A stretch of DNA of 64,000 nt, from the NCBI GenBank assembly GCA_038025085.1, contig CM076143.1, forward strand, positions 37,098,501 through 37,162,500, given 5' to 3'. The stretch's first letter is position 1, and each line of letters opens with the position of its first letter. Source of the stretch: Tetragonia tetragonoides. Its lineage: Eukaryota; Streptophyta; Magnoliopsida; Caryophyllales; Aizoaceae. A program made the position numbers and the translations under genes. This document shows, piece by piece, positions 46,550 to 57,253 of this stretch. The notes under the pieces were generated by a model that ran no database searches, had not been told where the DNA came from, and was given only the letters and a program-made list of their open reading frames with translations.

Positions 46550-47730
46550 TTCATATTGGGGCTCCCATGGACTACTGGCGAAATAACTTTGAATGACGGA
46601 GGTCTGGACATCCATTGAGCACTCCATACACCAATGTTCTCCCCATCACCCACTAGTCATCTACAGCCTTTTTCCAAGATCCATCTTACACTTAAAATAC
46701 TTCTCCATACGTAACTCGGTCTATGGCCAATGGAAGCATCCATGAACTCGCCTGTTTTGAAATAGTGGGGTTTGAGCACTCTTGCAGCAAGTGATAACGG
46801 ATTGTTAATGATTCGCCAGCCCTGCTTGGCCAACATGGCCTCATTAAAAAGATCCACTTGTCGAAATCCCAAACCACCTTCGCACTTCGGCACACTCATC
46901 TTCTTCCAGGAGACCCAGTGAACTTTCTTCTCTTCATTGCGGCTGCCCCACCAGAATCTCGCCATCAAATTCTGTATATCTTGACACACTCCCTTGGGTA
47001 TTTTAAACAGACTCATGAAATAGGTAGGGATTGCTTAGGCTGCTGCCTTTATAATAATCTCTCTACCTGCAAAAGACATGATTCGATTTTTCCACCTTTG
47101 GAGTTTCTTCCATATACATTCCTTCAATGGTATAAAAACCTAGCTTCTCGAGCACCTCACATGCATGGGCATACCCAAGTATTTGGATAAGCCCTCCACC
47201 TCTTTGGCTCCTAGTCCATTCACTAGACGGTCTCTGCAATGCACATCGACATTCGAACTAAAATTGACTTCAGACTTTTCCAGGTTCACTTTCTGTCCCG
47301 AGGCCTCCTCATAAAGTTTCAAAACCCTCCTTATAGCTCCAACATCCCTATCATCCGCTCGACGAAAATGATGATGTCATTTGCAAAGAGTAAGTGAGAG
47401 ACCTCTGGTGCACCTCGGCATATCTTAATGCCCTATAGGTCCTTCCGCCCTACCTCCAGCTCCAATAAACTCGTAAAAGCTTCTGCACACATAATAAACA
47501 AGTAAGAGGATAACGGGTCTCCCTGCTGCAACCCTCTTTGTGGGGAAAAGTAATCAGTCCGGAATCCGTTGGCAAGCACAGATAACGAGGTAGTAGTCAC
47601 ACACTTCATGATCATATTCACCCATTTGGTACAAAAACCCATTTTCACCATTAATTTCTCAATAAATACTCACTCTACCCTGTCATAGGCCTTACTCATA
47701 TCTAACTTCACTGCCATAGCATCATTCCCC
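46550..47730 (-). mobile_element. LINE-B 5' part: reverse transcriptase
   Basis: The other half of the LINE split by Tekay-2. From 47730: AMAVKLDMSKAYDRVE, a TGA where Trp is expected, MVKMGFCTKWVNMIMKCVTT, PQRGLQQGDPLSSYLFIMCA, LLFANDIIIFV at the catalytic site, ASGQKVNLEKSEVNFSSNVD, KEVEGLSKYLGMPMHV, MARFWWGSRNEEKKVHWVSW, CEGGLGFRQVDLFNEAMLAK. It is 5'-truncated within RT. The catalytic FADD has become FAND. A run of C residues marks the 5' end at about 47,728-47,740. Confidence 0.85.
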
Positions 47731-47740
47731 CCCCCCCCCG

Positions 47741-48395
47741 AACACAGATTGCTCATATAATGAAAAGTTTCAAAAACCTAGTATAATTTAAAACTATGAA
47801 ATTGAATGAAATGGATTAACAAAATGGAATAACAAGGATTTGAAAAAGAACTTACTTTTATTGAAAGCTGAATTTGTACAAAGAGAACTTCTTGAACACT
47901 CGTAACTTACAAAGTTTATTTCACACAGAAACTTATTTTTTCTCTAAAGCTATCACTCATAAGAAAAAACACACTCTACCTATTACAACATTTTTGATCT
48001 GCTATTTATAGACGATACAGAATGAAACTACATGCTTATCTAATATTATAACATTTGTCAGCTGATACCATGTGGGTATTCAGCTGATTGCATGCGCCTA
48101 AGTTTGTGCCTTTGTCACTTTTTGAGAATCTCGTCAGCTTGATTGCATGTGATTAAACTTGTGTCTTTGTCGCTTGATTTAATAACGCTTCATAAAGTAT
48201 TGATAATTTTGATAAGTACACCGTAATAAAGAAGATTATTCTTTTTGTAAACCAAACAACGGAAAATGAAAAAACATGATAAAAATTGGATTCATTACAA
48301 CTAAACGGAGCCTAAATTGGTAAAATGGGTCAACTACTTTTCTGCTTCTTGCTTAGATTAGGAATGTGAACTAGAAAGACCAAGTCCAATTGATA
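47741..48395. other. Intergenic, upstream of the eL33 gene
   Basis: AT-rich; between about 48,055 and 48,180 there is an imperfect direct repeat around AGCTGATTGCATG / AGCTTGATTGCATGTG with GTGCCTTTGTCACTT / GTGTCTTTGTCGCTT. It may be an old LTR piece. No gene seen. Confidence 0.35.
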
Positions 48396-48510
48396 TGGGC
48401 CAATGCATCAACTATATTATTCGAACCCTACAAATTCTAAACTACAATTCTTTCAGTATAAACCCTCTTAAATTCGCCCCCTTCATCTCTTTCCTCCATA
48501 TTTAGGGTTT
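48396..48510 (+). promoter_or_regulatory. eL33 promoter: site II, TATA-like and telo-box motifs
   Basis: TGGGCC (48396-48401) is a site II element, TATAAACCCT (48457-48466) a TATA-like box, and TTTAGGGTTT (48501-48510) a telo-box (reverse of AAACCCTAAA). Site II plus telo-box is the usual promoter signature of plant cytosolic ribosomal protein genes, linking them to growth control. The ATG is 38 bp downstream of the telo-box. Confidence 0.65.
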
Positions 48511-48547
48511 TGAGCTCCCCAACCATCCTCACAGCAGAAACCCGAAA

Positions 48548-49477
48548 ATGGTGAAGGGTCGTCAAGGAGAACGCGTCAGGTCTCTCTCTCTCTCCCGTCC
48601 AATTTTCTCTATCCTCTGCTATATCTCTTTCTCTGTATCTCGTTTCTTTCTTTGGAATTTCTCTTCTACATTTTTCTGATTTCTGTTTTTTTTTTTTTCT
48701 TTCTTTCTTTCAGGCTCTACGTTAGAGGCTCAATCCTGGGCTACAAGAGGTAAATGCTGAACTTTTCTCTTATGTTTTGTCCTTCCAATCGTATTTTTTC
48801 ATGGTTTAGGTAGGTTATATGTGGGCAGATTGAAATATATGATAATGTGTAATGTGTTGAGTTGATGATGTTTTTATTTGACTATTTGATTATATGGGAT
48901 CAAAACCCTAGATTTATGTTTTACATTTCTAGCTCATTTGACTTTGAAAAATACCAATTTTAAGCGAAACGAGTTAGGTCAGCTGTGGGTTAATGAATGG
49001 TCTTTTGTTGTTACTTGATGTCATTGAATGATAGTTAGTACAGTAGTTTGTGTTTATTTTGGATCAAGGATTTGAAAAAACGTGGAACTAATTTCTAGTT
49101 GATTACATTGAATCAGGTCGAAGTCGAACCAGTACCCAAACACTTCATTGGTTCAGATCGAGGGAGTGAACACCCAAGAGGAGGTTTCATGGTACCTGGG
49201 AAAGAAGTTGGCTTACGTATACAAGGCCAACATCAAGAAGAATGGTTCGCACTACCGCTGCATTTGGGGAAAGGTCTGCAGACCTCACGGTAACACCGGT
49301 GTTGTGCGTGCTAAGTTCACCTCCAACCTTCCCCCCAAGTCCATGGTAATCCTCAATTTCATTGGTTATTTGTTGAAATATGATTTATTTTAAATTACTA
49401 TGCAAGTTAATTTTGTGATGGTTGTTATATTACAGGGTGCTAAGATTAGGGTGTTCATGTACCCCAGCAACATCTAA
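48548..49477 (+). CDS. RPL35A: 60S ribosomal protein L35a (eL33), four exons
   Basis: Coding exons 48548-48579, 48714-48749, 49117-49345 and 49436-49477, all with GT-AG introns and correct phases, add to 339 nt: 112 residues plus TAA, the usual length of this protein. The product begins [11 protein letters not shown], continues [80 protein letters not shown] and ends [13 protein letters not shown]. eL33 is a conserved small protein of the large ribosomal subunit, lying near the E-site tRNA region. Promoter motifs agree. No damage seen, so this is likely an active host gene. A possible 3' UTR intron follows directly after the stop. Confidence 0.95.
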
Positions 49478-49478
49478 G

Positions 49479-51588
49479 GTACATTCAGCTTCAACTTGTG
49501 AACTCTTGGGTTTACATGCAATGTGCCAACTTTGGAAATGTTCTTATGGACCATGTTTGATATGTTTCTTTATTTCTGCTATTTGATTGTTTAGCTTATG
49601 AATGATGTAATCAAATTTAGTTTCAGTTTGGTTAAGAAGGTTGGAGTTGTTTTGAGTGTTGAATGACGACCTATTCTATGGATGCAATTGTACCTGGGTC
49701 AATTGTGAATTCTGGTGTGTTAATTCCATGATTATGGGGTTTGTGATGGAAATTGTTCTGCAGAATGAATTGGGTGAATTATAATGCTAGGTGTGCAAGT
49801 GTAGGCAAAGCTTGAAGTTTTTATTTAAAACTGGTGCTCAGATGAGGTGTGAGTTGTTAAGAGTAATTAAGTAGGGATCAAAATTGTGGAACATTGGGTC
49901 TTCGATAGAGAGGTTAGTACAGGTGCTAACCTATAGTGACTTCAGGGCTGCCTCAACAGCCTCACTTCATGTTCAGTCCTTGGGTGCCATACTACTCTTG
50001 TTTTGCTCGGTGGATGGGAGATCTAACATTATTAGGCTAGCTTGGAACAGTTCTTGTTAGTATTGAAGAGTTATTTACTTATGGCAAAGTTCCAACTCTT
50101 AACAATTTGACTTGCCAGCAAATAAATTATTTGAGTTATCCTTTCATCTATATTCTTTCAGGTGGAGCCTTTTTGTAAATATTTTTTATACAAAAAAACA
50201 TGGGAAACTAGGCTGATGGTATGTAGTGGGAAAAGATAATGTTATGTGCTAGGTCGTGTGCTGGGTAGTGTGCTGGTATGGTAGAGGCAACAAGCTGTTT
50301 GCCATCTTCGTTGATATTTGGGATGAACATGGCCTGGTAATGTTATTTGTTTTTGAAAAGTGTGAAATGGATGCAATAGTATGCCAATATGATCATGGTT
50401 GGATTTACAGATGGGAAATCATTTGCTGGGCCAGTTGTGGTTTTTGGTCTGGTGATATGGGTTTTGTGGTGGAAGTTGTCCATCAAAATGAATTGGGTTA
50501 ATTGTTACACTAGGAGTGAAAGTGTACAACTCAAGCTTCAATTTTCTTTTTTCGTAAAAACTTGTGCTTAGATAAGTTGTGAAACGGTAAAGATAATGAA
50601 GTAGGGATCAAATTTCAGAACATTGGGTCTTGGATACAGAAGGGTCACATGACTTATCTATAGTGACGTTAAGGCTGCCTCACTGCTTGGGTCCCACACT
50701 ACTCATGTTTTGCTGGGTGAAAGGGAGAACTAACATTATTAGGCTAGCTTGGAACAGTTATTAGCTTTGAAGATTTTCAGGCAATGTTCCAACTCTTTAA
50801 CTATTTGCTTCACCAGCATGTAATTATTTGAGTTATTCTTGCTTCTATATTCTTTCATGTGAAGCTTTAAAACCATGGGAAGCAGAACTGATGACATGCT
50901 GGGGGATAAGACAATGTCATGTGCTGTGTCATGTGCTGGTATGGTAGTGGCGTAGACCTTTTTGCTACATTTTGTTAATGGGTATGAGTGTGCGACTGTG
51001 TGAATGTTGCGCTTTTGAGCTGTTGTTCGTATTGGTTTATTTTTCTGTTTGTTCGGCAGCTGCCTTATCTTTGTTACTATTTGGGATGGACTTGGACCAG
51101 CTAACCTCATTTGTTCCCAAGGTTCCATTTTCTTTGTTGGTTGCGTGACTTACTGTCTGCCATCATGTTCCCTCAGTTCTGTCTTGACCTGTTAGCTCTT
51201 AAGTCTCTTACTCAGCCTTCAAAATTGTCTCCATTGTGAATTTGTGATGCTGTTAAAGTAATGATTGAATCATTAAACTGTTTGATGGGTAAATTGGTGG
51301 TGGTCTTAGCTGTTCTTAACCCTTCAATACTCTTATAGTATTTTGTGGTGTTTATATTCTGTACCTGGATATACAAACATGCAAGTTACTCGGTATCTCC
51401 AGACATGTCTTATAATTTATATACTTAAACAAGATTATTGGATCAACTAGATTGTGTAAGAGTGCATGGAATGCATCTATTTCCTTATTCAATGAAACAA
51501 ATTGGTCCTTTTTATGTATCCCCCATGACCTCTTATTATCACAACTTTTGATGTGGAAGCTAACCATTGATGATGATAATTTTTGCAG
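49479..51588 (+). other. Possible 3' UTR intron of the eL33 gene
   Basis: A donor GTACAT begins two bases after the stop codon; a branch-point-like CTAAC (51560-51564) and acceptor TTTTTGCAG (ending 51588) lie 2.1 kb downstream, ahead of a short transcript-like exon at 51589-51830. No conserved protein is encoded between. Most of the stretch is an imperfect tandem duplication (49731-50345 and 50454-51110). If the first 3' end is used instead, this is simply intergenic. Confidence 0.4.
49731..51110 (+). repeat. Imperfect ~700-bp tandem duplication
   Basis: Two collinear copies, 49731-50345 and about 50454-51110, share words such as AATGAATTGGGT, AGTAGGGATCAAA, AACATTGGGTCTT, AACATTATTAGGCTAGCTTG and GTGCTGGTATGGTAG at offsets of about 660-720 bp. 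The copies differ by many substitutions and indels, so the duplication is not recent. Confidence 0.7.
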
Positions 51589-51830
51589 GACCTTGAATGT
51601 CCAGTGAAGGCCCAGGAGTCCTTGGAGGAGCTGTTTTTTTAGGATATCAGGACCCCTTTTTAGCCCATAGAAATTTCAGTACTAGTCATCATTTTTTGTT
51701 GAAGAATTTTGTAGGCGGATTTGTTAATTGTGTTTTCGAAGTTTTGGATCAAATCTTGAAACTGTACTGTTGGTTTCTGTTAAAGTTGGAGAGTGCAACT
51801 ACTTATTCAAGTCCAAGCAAGTGATATGCT
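51589..51830 (+). other. Candidate distal 3' UTR exon of eL33
   Basis: Begins after a good acceptor, is T-rich with mRNA 3'-end character (TGTACTGTTGGTTTCTGTT) and has no conserved frame. Support is only splice-signal and composition. Confidence 0.35.
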
Positions 51831-52619
51831 GTTGCTTGCCCTTATAATTATCCATTTTTGTCATCTGTTCCATTCTATTTGATTTAATTTTTTATGTTGT
51901 GCGGGTGGAGAGATTCATAGTTGAACACTTGAACTGTCTCGTGCCCATGATACTTGCTCCGTATCTCATACCGTGCCACACATAAATAAAGGTGGTGTTT
52001 GAACGTAGGCTGGTTATGTTGTTGAGATGTACTCTTCAAGCCTGTTTTCCTTTCTCCTAAACTCGTCTGAGTAATATGGGGTGGCTATGCTAATTGCTAA
52101 CCACCTGATTTGATCTGGCAAAGTCTCTACAATGCTGTCACCTTTGATACTAGGGGTGAAGGGCCAAGGGGTGTACAGGCTACAGCTGCGTACCACACAC
52201 TACTGCTTAAGCTTAACCCATCAAACAAACGGTGACAAATCTTTTGTACGTAGGTGGGAAAATCTTAGTCGCCTTTATTGTTTCTTGCTTGTGGTCCATT
52301 ATTTGTCTCTACCGGAATTAACTATGGGAATTAAACACCCTGATCAGCATAAAAAAGGAGACATCATAAAAGTCAAAAATGTTTAGGTGGAAACAAACGG
52401 TTCAAAATGTGTATTGTAACAAAAAAAAAAAGAAAAAGAAAAAGGTTCAAGAAAAGTATTGTCCCGTAGTGTCCTATGACTTTGTTTTTTGCTCTACGTG
52501 TATTGTCCTATGACTTTGTTTTTTGCTCTACGTGTGTTGTCCTATGACCAATCACTACACGGGCTATATGGATCCCACCTGATGTTGCATACAATAGCGA
52601 TTGTGAGAATATTGGAGTT
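51831..52619. other. Intergenic with a 34-bp tandem duplication
   Basis: GTCCTATGACTTTGTTTTTT followed by GCTCTACGTG occurs at 52471 and 52505, with a third partial copy at 52540. Otherwise no gene, RNA or element recognised. Confidence 0.5.
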
Positions 52620-52918
52620 TAGCAATAGAGGGTGGTGGTGTAGTGGTTCCAAGTTTACTCCCAAGTGATTTGGTAAGACAATGTTATAGGTTCGAATTCT
52701 CAATCCATCTATGCCGGGGCTACTGCTTGTGATTTGGTGCTACGTTGACGGGGTCACTGCTTGTGATTTGGTGCTATATTGACGGGGCCATTGCTTGCGT
52801 TGGTTGTTCAGTTAGTTTGATATGTTCGCTGTTGAACACGAGAGTCCAAACATAATGGAGCAGAGAGTGTCTTGGTTGCCATTCACTTACACCCTCTTTT
52901 AAATGAGAAAAAAAAAAT
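52620..52918 (+). mobile_element. tRNA-derived SINE, complete
   Basis: Head with A-box GTGGTGTAGTGGTTCC (about 52,635-52,650) and B-box GGTTCGAATTC (52689-52699). The body has a threefold ~33-bp repeat (GACGGGG..ACTGCTTGTGATTTGGTGCTA). It ends in an A-run at 52,908-52,917. Flanking 13-bp duplications GAATATTGGAGTT (52607-52619) and GAATATTAGAGTT (52919-52931) differ at one base, as expected for a target-site duplication. Transcribed by pol III and mobilised by a LINE in trans. Confidence 0.75.
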
Positions 52919-52931
52919 GAATATTAGAGTT

Positions 52932-53504
52932 AGTGCTGTCAATGCCTAGGGTCCTGGAAAAAGAGGAGTGGATGGAGACGAACATGCACGGTCAGTGGGG
53001 ACTCATCGCCATCAACGATCGACTGCTAGACGATCTGACAAAGGGATTGGGTTGGGTTGGGTTGGGTTGGGTAGGGTAATGACTTGGCGATGAGGTTATT
53101 AGCAGATCGGGTATATTAGATGGGTTCAACTAACTTCGAATCCGAGTCGTCAACGGGCGGATTATTGGAAGGTTGATCATGTCGGATCGGATTAGGTTGC
53201 AGTTGAACTAGTTCTGGATCCTTGACCACCAAAGTAGATTATTATTTTAAAATTTTAAAATTTTTTGGATATTTTTTAAAATTTTGATTTTTTATCAAAA
53301 TGGAGTGAAACTCATTCAACTTCAGTGTCATAAACCTGCATGCTATAGTTTATGGATTCATTAGCTTTGTTATAAGGAGCACCCAAGTTGAGTATGTTAG
53401 GGGATGATGTGATGAGGGATGAAATGAGTAGAGAAGGCCATGGTCGTGACGTAACTTCGTGCTTGGATCATCTGTACTAATGAGCACCATTTTTTGCTTG
53501 ATAA
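52932..53504. other. Intergenic with a short GGGTT run and AT-rich palindromes
   Basis: GGGTT repeated about five times at 53,048-53,073, and TTTTAAAATTTTAAAATTTT-like palindromic AT sequence at about 53,240-53,280. No gene seen. Confidence 0.4.
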
Positions 53505-53620
53505 AGAGGTTGCAAGTGAATGACGACCAAGATACCCTCCGCTACGTCATGTTCAGACTCTCGTATTCAACAACAGACATATCGGACTAACTGACCCGTC
53601 AACGTAGCATCAAGCCATCG
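53505..53620 (-). mobile_element. SINE fragment, reverse orientation
   Basis: The reverse complement matches the 3' half of the SINE at 52620-52918: CTACGTTGACGGG, CAGTTAGTCCGATATGT, GAGAGTCTGAACATGA and the GGTCGTCATTCACT end. Diverged, so an older copy of the same family. No head or A-tail recognised. Confidence 0.6.
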
Positions 53621-53833
53621 ATAAGGGCACCATGATCCCGTCAACACTCAACTAGAAATGACTGATGAGCACCCATCTTGTAATAAAATACCCTCCGTGT
53701 CCCTGGTCTACAAGTTCACAAAAGGCTGAAACTTTTTAAAAATAAAAAAATAAAAAAAATAGCCTTTTCCTTTTATATGCCGGCGTGTTCTAGTGAGTAG
53801 TGAGATTGGAATTTTGTTGAATGCAAATTACTA

Positions 53834-54309
53834 GGACAATTTGGCCAAAATCTCCAAGATCTTTACACTTTTTGATAAGAACACCCAGAAAAAAAAAAAG
53901 TTTGTCAAGAACCCCCAAACTAAATGAAAAAGCCGTGGTTTTACCCCCAAGCAGTACTTTCCGGGCAAATGAAATATTTTGGACTGTTTTACCCTCACGT
54001 GCAGAGCACGTGTTTCACTTAATGAAAATTGATTTTTTTTTTTTTTTTTTTTTTTTAGAGAAAAACAAAGAAAAAGGCCACAATCGTGGGAAAAAAAAAA
54101 AAAAAAATCAATTTTCATTAAGTGAAACACGTGCTCTGCACGTGAGCGTAAAATGGTCCAAAAAAAATTTCATTTGCCCGGAAAGTACTGCTTGGGGGTA
54201 AAACCACGACTTTTTCATTTAGTTTGGGGGTTCTTGACAAACTTTTTTTTTTTTCTGGGAATTCTTATCAAAAAGTGTAAAGATTTTAGGGGTTTTGGCC
54301 AAATTTCCC
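53834..54309. mobile_element. Long-inverted-repeat MITE, Mutator-like (family 1, copy A)
   Basis: 476 bp that is almost entirely a palindrome: left GGACAATTTGGCCAAAATCT, right read inwards GGGAAATTTGGCCAAAACCC, arms continuing through AGATCTTTACACTTTTTGATAA, AGTTTGGGGG, CAAATGAAA and TCACGTGCAGAGCACGTG to a loop at about 54,050-54,090. Flanked by an exact 9-bp duplication AAATTACTA (53825-53833 and 54310-54318), the size made by Mutator-type transposases. No coding capacity. Confidence 0.88.
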
Positions 54310-55004
54310 AAATTACTACTACAATTTAATAAGTTCACTACGTCACCCTAAACTAAATCCAGAGATCGACCACGGACCACCACTGACAAATTCATTTATT
54401 CATTGCCGGAATTCTGTCGACAAAACAAATTACCCCAAACTCAACATGAATTACGTTAAAATCAAACAATAATCAAATCAAATCAAATCAAAATCTACAA
54501 AATTCCACCCAAAACAATTTGATCTGATCTCTACTACATGCTATGCGCCCTCTTTTTCTCTCTCTTCAAGTGGCGAGAGGAGAGAGATTGTTGATTTGAT
54601 TTAGGAAGACGCCAAGATAGAGCAATGGCACGAGTTACAGGTGCTCATCGATTGTGAGGTATAGTACTAGGTAGTGTTTGCAATTCCAATTGTTTTCCTT
54701 TCAGGTTTATTTGAAATTTGATTGCATTTTTTAAGTGTTATAATATCTTGTGGTCTTTTTTTTTTTTTTTTTTTGAAAAATGGCCCATGAGTTCCGAGTA
54801 GTCTCAATCTCAATGTTTTTTGAATAATTTTTAGATGAACTTTTTAAATGTTTGATTATGCAGCCTCTTGCTTTCCCTTTTTAGTGAGAGAGATGGGAGG
54901 GGGAAGGGTTTGAGTATAGTCAAAAACTTGTTTAAGACAGTTTTATTTTAATTTTGGTAAAATAATTATCCTTTTTTTTTTATTAAAATAAGTGTCAAAA
55001 TACG
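54310..55004. other. Intergenic, no gene seen
   Basis: Contains a pyrimidine-rich TCTTTTTCTCTCTCTTC tract and a possible short transcript start near 54,540-54,660. I cannot support a gene. Confidence 0.3.
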
Positions 55005-55673
55005 GAGCTAAAACATAGTAATGCCACTCACTTTTGCCTTTTTTTCCTAAAAATGTCATTCAACTTCTTTTTTTCTCAAATGTGCCATTGTGATTTATAA
55101 AAAATCTTAAAGCTACCACTTAGTGCATTTGATTACCGGCTACAGCAAGTAATTGCTCAATAATCTTTTATTTTATTTTTCACATCCTAATATTGCTACC
55201 AAATTTCCAGTCATAATGTTGTGCAGCTTATCAAATGGATCTTTTAATCCATATTCGAGAATCGAAAGATGCCTAGTTGCATAAAACGCATACGAACAGA
55301 GGTATCTGAGCTTGAACCGCAACTTTTGGGTTCCTTTCTTCAGGATATTAGTAAAATTCATGAAATACACAACTTGGATACGTTTACGGTTCATCAATGA
55401 TTTAGGTTTTGGTTTAATAGTAGCAATATTAAGGTGGTGAAAAATAAAATAAAAGATTATTGAAAAATTACTTCTTCTTTTTTTGTTGAATGGCAAAGAT
55501 TGACTTGCTGTAGCCGGTAATCATATGCACAAAGTGGTAACTTTAGGATTTTTTATAAACCACAATGGCACATATTTTTTATAAACCACAATGGCACATA
55601 TGAGAAAAAAAGAAGTTGAGTGACATTTTTAGGAAAAAAGGTAAAAGTGAGTGGCATGGCTATGTTTTAGCTC
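55005..55673. mobile_element. Long-inverted-repeat element, Mutator-like (family 2)
   Basis: Both ends read inwards GAGCTAAAACATAG(T/C) and the arms (about 55,005-55,195 and 55,425-55,673) are inverted copies with shared words TTACCGGCTACAGCAAGT and GAAGTTGAGTGACATTTTTA. Flanked by an exact 10-bp duplication TCAAAATACG (54995-55004 and 55674-55683). The right arm has a 26-bp tandem duplication (ATTTTTTATAAACCACAATG...). The central ~230 bp is unrelated to the arms and open on the minus strand. Confidence 0.85.
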
Positions 55674-56496
55674 TCAAAATACGTGACCCCTAAATTTCTA
55701 AATAAAGACTCCAAAAACTTGCTCTAGACAATAATAATAATAAAGATAATAATAATAATTATTATTTTATTAAAATAGGAAAAAAAAAATAGTAGCGACC
55801 AAAGAAATACAAATAATGTTCTTATTTGTCATTTTTTTTCCTTTTTACATTGTACACATTACTATGATTAGCTAACTTTTCAGTGCGTGATGATTAACAA
55901 CGTAGATCACCATTTTACAAAACGCAAATATTTTTCCACATAATACCCCTTGCATATACATTCCCTATTTTCTCTCTCCTTTGCTTTCTCTCTCGATCAA
56001 GCTCCTCTATTCAGTATCCTCACTTAAAACAATGGACAACTTATATAACCTTCATCAATTCACCATAAACGAAACAAAGAAAACCAATATGAAATGTGCA
56101 GTCCATTATTATTATTAATAATTAATACCCCCAAAACTCTCATTCAAAAGAATCCTAATAATAATGGATTGCACATTTCATATTGGTTTGAGCCTCAATA
56201 AATCCTCAACTAGCAGTCAAGTTTGAAACTCTCAAGAATTATTAAATCAAATAATAAATCCACGTTTGAGCCTCAATAATAAATCCCCATATATAGTACT
56301 GCACTATGTCGTTTCTTAGCTTTATACTGAGTTTCTCCAAACCAAATTTGTCAACCTCAGATTGGAAACAAATCTGATTTCCCCACACCTTCCAGAAACG
56401 TGACGCATGTGATTTTCCCTGCGTGTACCGTTTTTCTTCTATGTGCCTGGCTCTCTCTATATAGTACTCGTATATGGGAATATAATAAAATAATAA
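55674..56496. other. Intergenic with a short hairpin
   Basis: An AAT/ATT microsatellite near 55,730-55,765, and an inverted repeat (CCAATATGAAATGTGCAGTC at about 56,084 with its complement at about 56,165-56,188, loop ~40 nt). Confidence 0.5.
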
Positions 56497-56853
56497 GGGC
56501 AAATTGGTGTAAACCCCCAAGAAGTTTGGAGTTTTTGCTAAGAACACCCAAACATTTTCAACTTTGGCAAGTACCCCCAAACAAAATGAAAAAGCCAAGT
56601 TTGCGCCACCAACCAGCCATTTTAAAAAAAAATTGCCCCATTTTGCCCTCACGTGCTTTGCACGTGATCATTAATTGCTGACTCCAATTAATGATCACGT
56701 GCAAAGCACGTGAGGCCAAAATGCGGCCATTTTTTTTTAAGGTGGCGCAAACTTGGCTTTTTCATTTTGTTTGGGGTACTTGCCAAAGTTGAAAATGTTT
56801 GGGTGTTCTTAGCAAAAACTCCAAACTTTTTGGGGGTTTTCACCAATTTGCCC
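56497..56853. mobile_element. Long-inverted-repeat MITE, Mutator-like (family 1, copy B)
   Basis: 357 bp palindrome with ends GGGCAAATTGGTG, arms with GAACACCCAAACATTTTC, GGCAAGTACCCCCAAAC, AATGAAAAAGCC and TCACGTGCTTTGCACGTGA, loop at about 56,673-56,683. Flanks AAATAATAA and TAATAATAA are a 9-bp duplication with one change. It shares the AATGAAAAAGCC, GAACACCC and paired CACGTG features with the MITE at 53834-54309, so the two are relatives. Confidence 0.82.
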
Positions 56854-57253
56854 TAATAATAATATTCAACTAACTTGTCTGTAAATGAACATATGGTTAA
56901 TGAGACTATGAAAGAAAGGTACCTTGATTCCTGGCTGGGCCGCATAAACTGGTAAAATCATTTATGGAACTTCAAATTTTCTTGTCTGATGCTGTGAACC
57001 TTACCTCAATGGTTGGTTGTAGTTGAAAACTTTAAATTTTCAAAAAAAATTAAAAAAAAAATCCTAAATTTTATTTATTTATTTACAGCTAATGGGATCA
57101 GCAACATCTGTTGGGTATTTACTTTGGTTGAAAGCTCTACACAGCTGTATTTTCTATTGACATTTTAAGACCAACGTAACTGAAGTTTGGGTGTATTTGG
57201 CAATTTTTTTTTTTTCTTGGGAAGGGCAGAGCAGAAACCTTATTTTGTGAAAC
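56854..57253. other. Upstream region of the ZIFL-type gene
   Basis: Non-coding; likely promoter and 5' UTR. No specific motif can be supported. Confidence 0.35.

Noticed and set aside
49099..49393. Unspliced frames over eL33 exon 3
   Set aside because: One is out of frame and the other is just exon 3 read into the intron; the four-exon model gives the exact family length.
50256..50571. Trp/Cys-rich frames downstream of eL33
   Set aside because: Not conserved in the second copy of the tandem duplication, so probably chance.
52135..52386. 84-aa plus-strand frame
   Set aside because: No family feature; ends in a lysine-rich AT stretch.
53821..54201. Coding frames within the palindromic MITE
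   Set aside because: Mirror frames on both strands come from the palindrome itself and include homopolymer runs.
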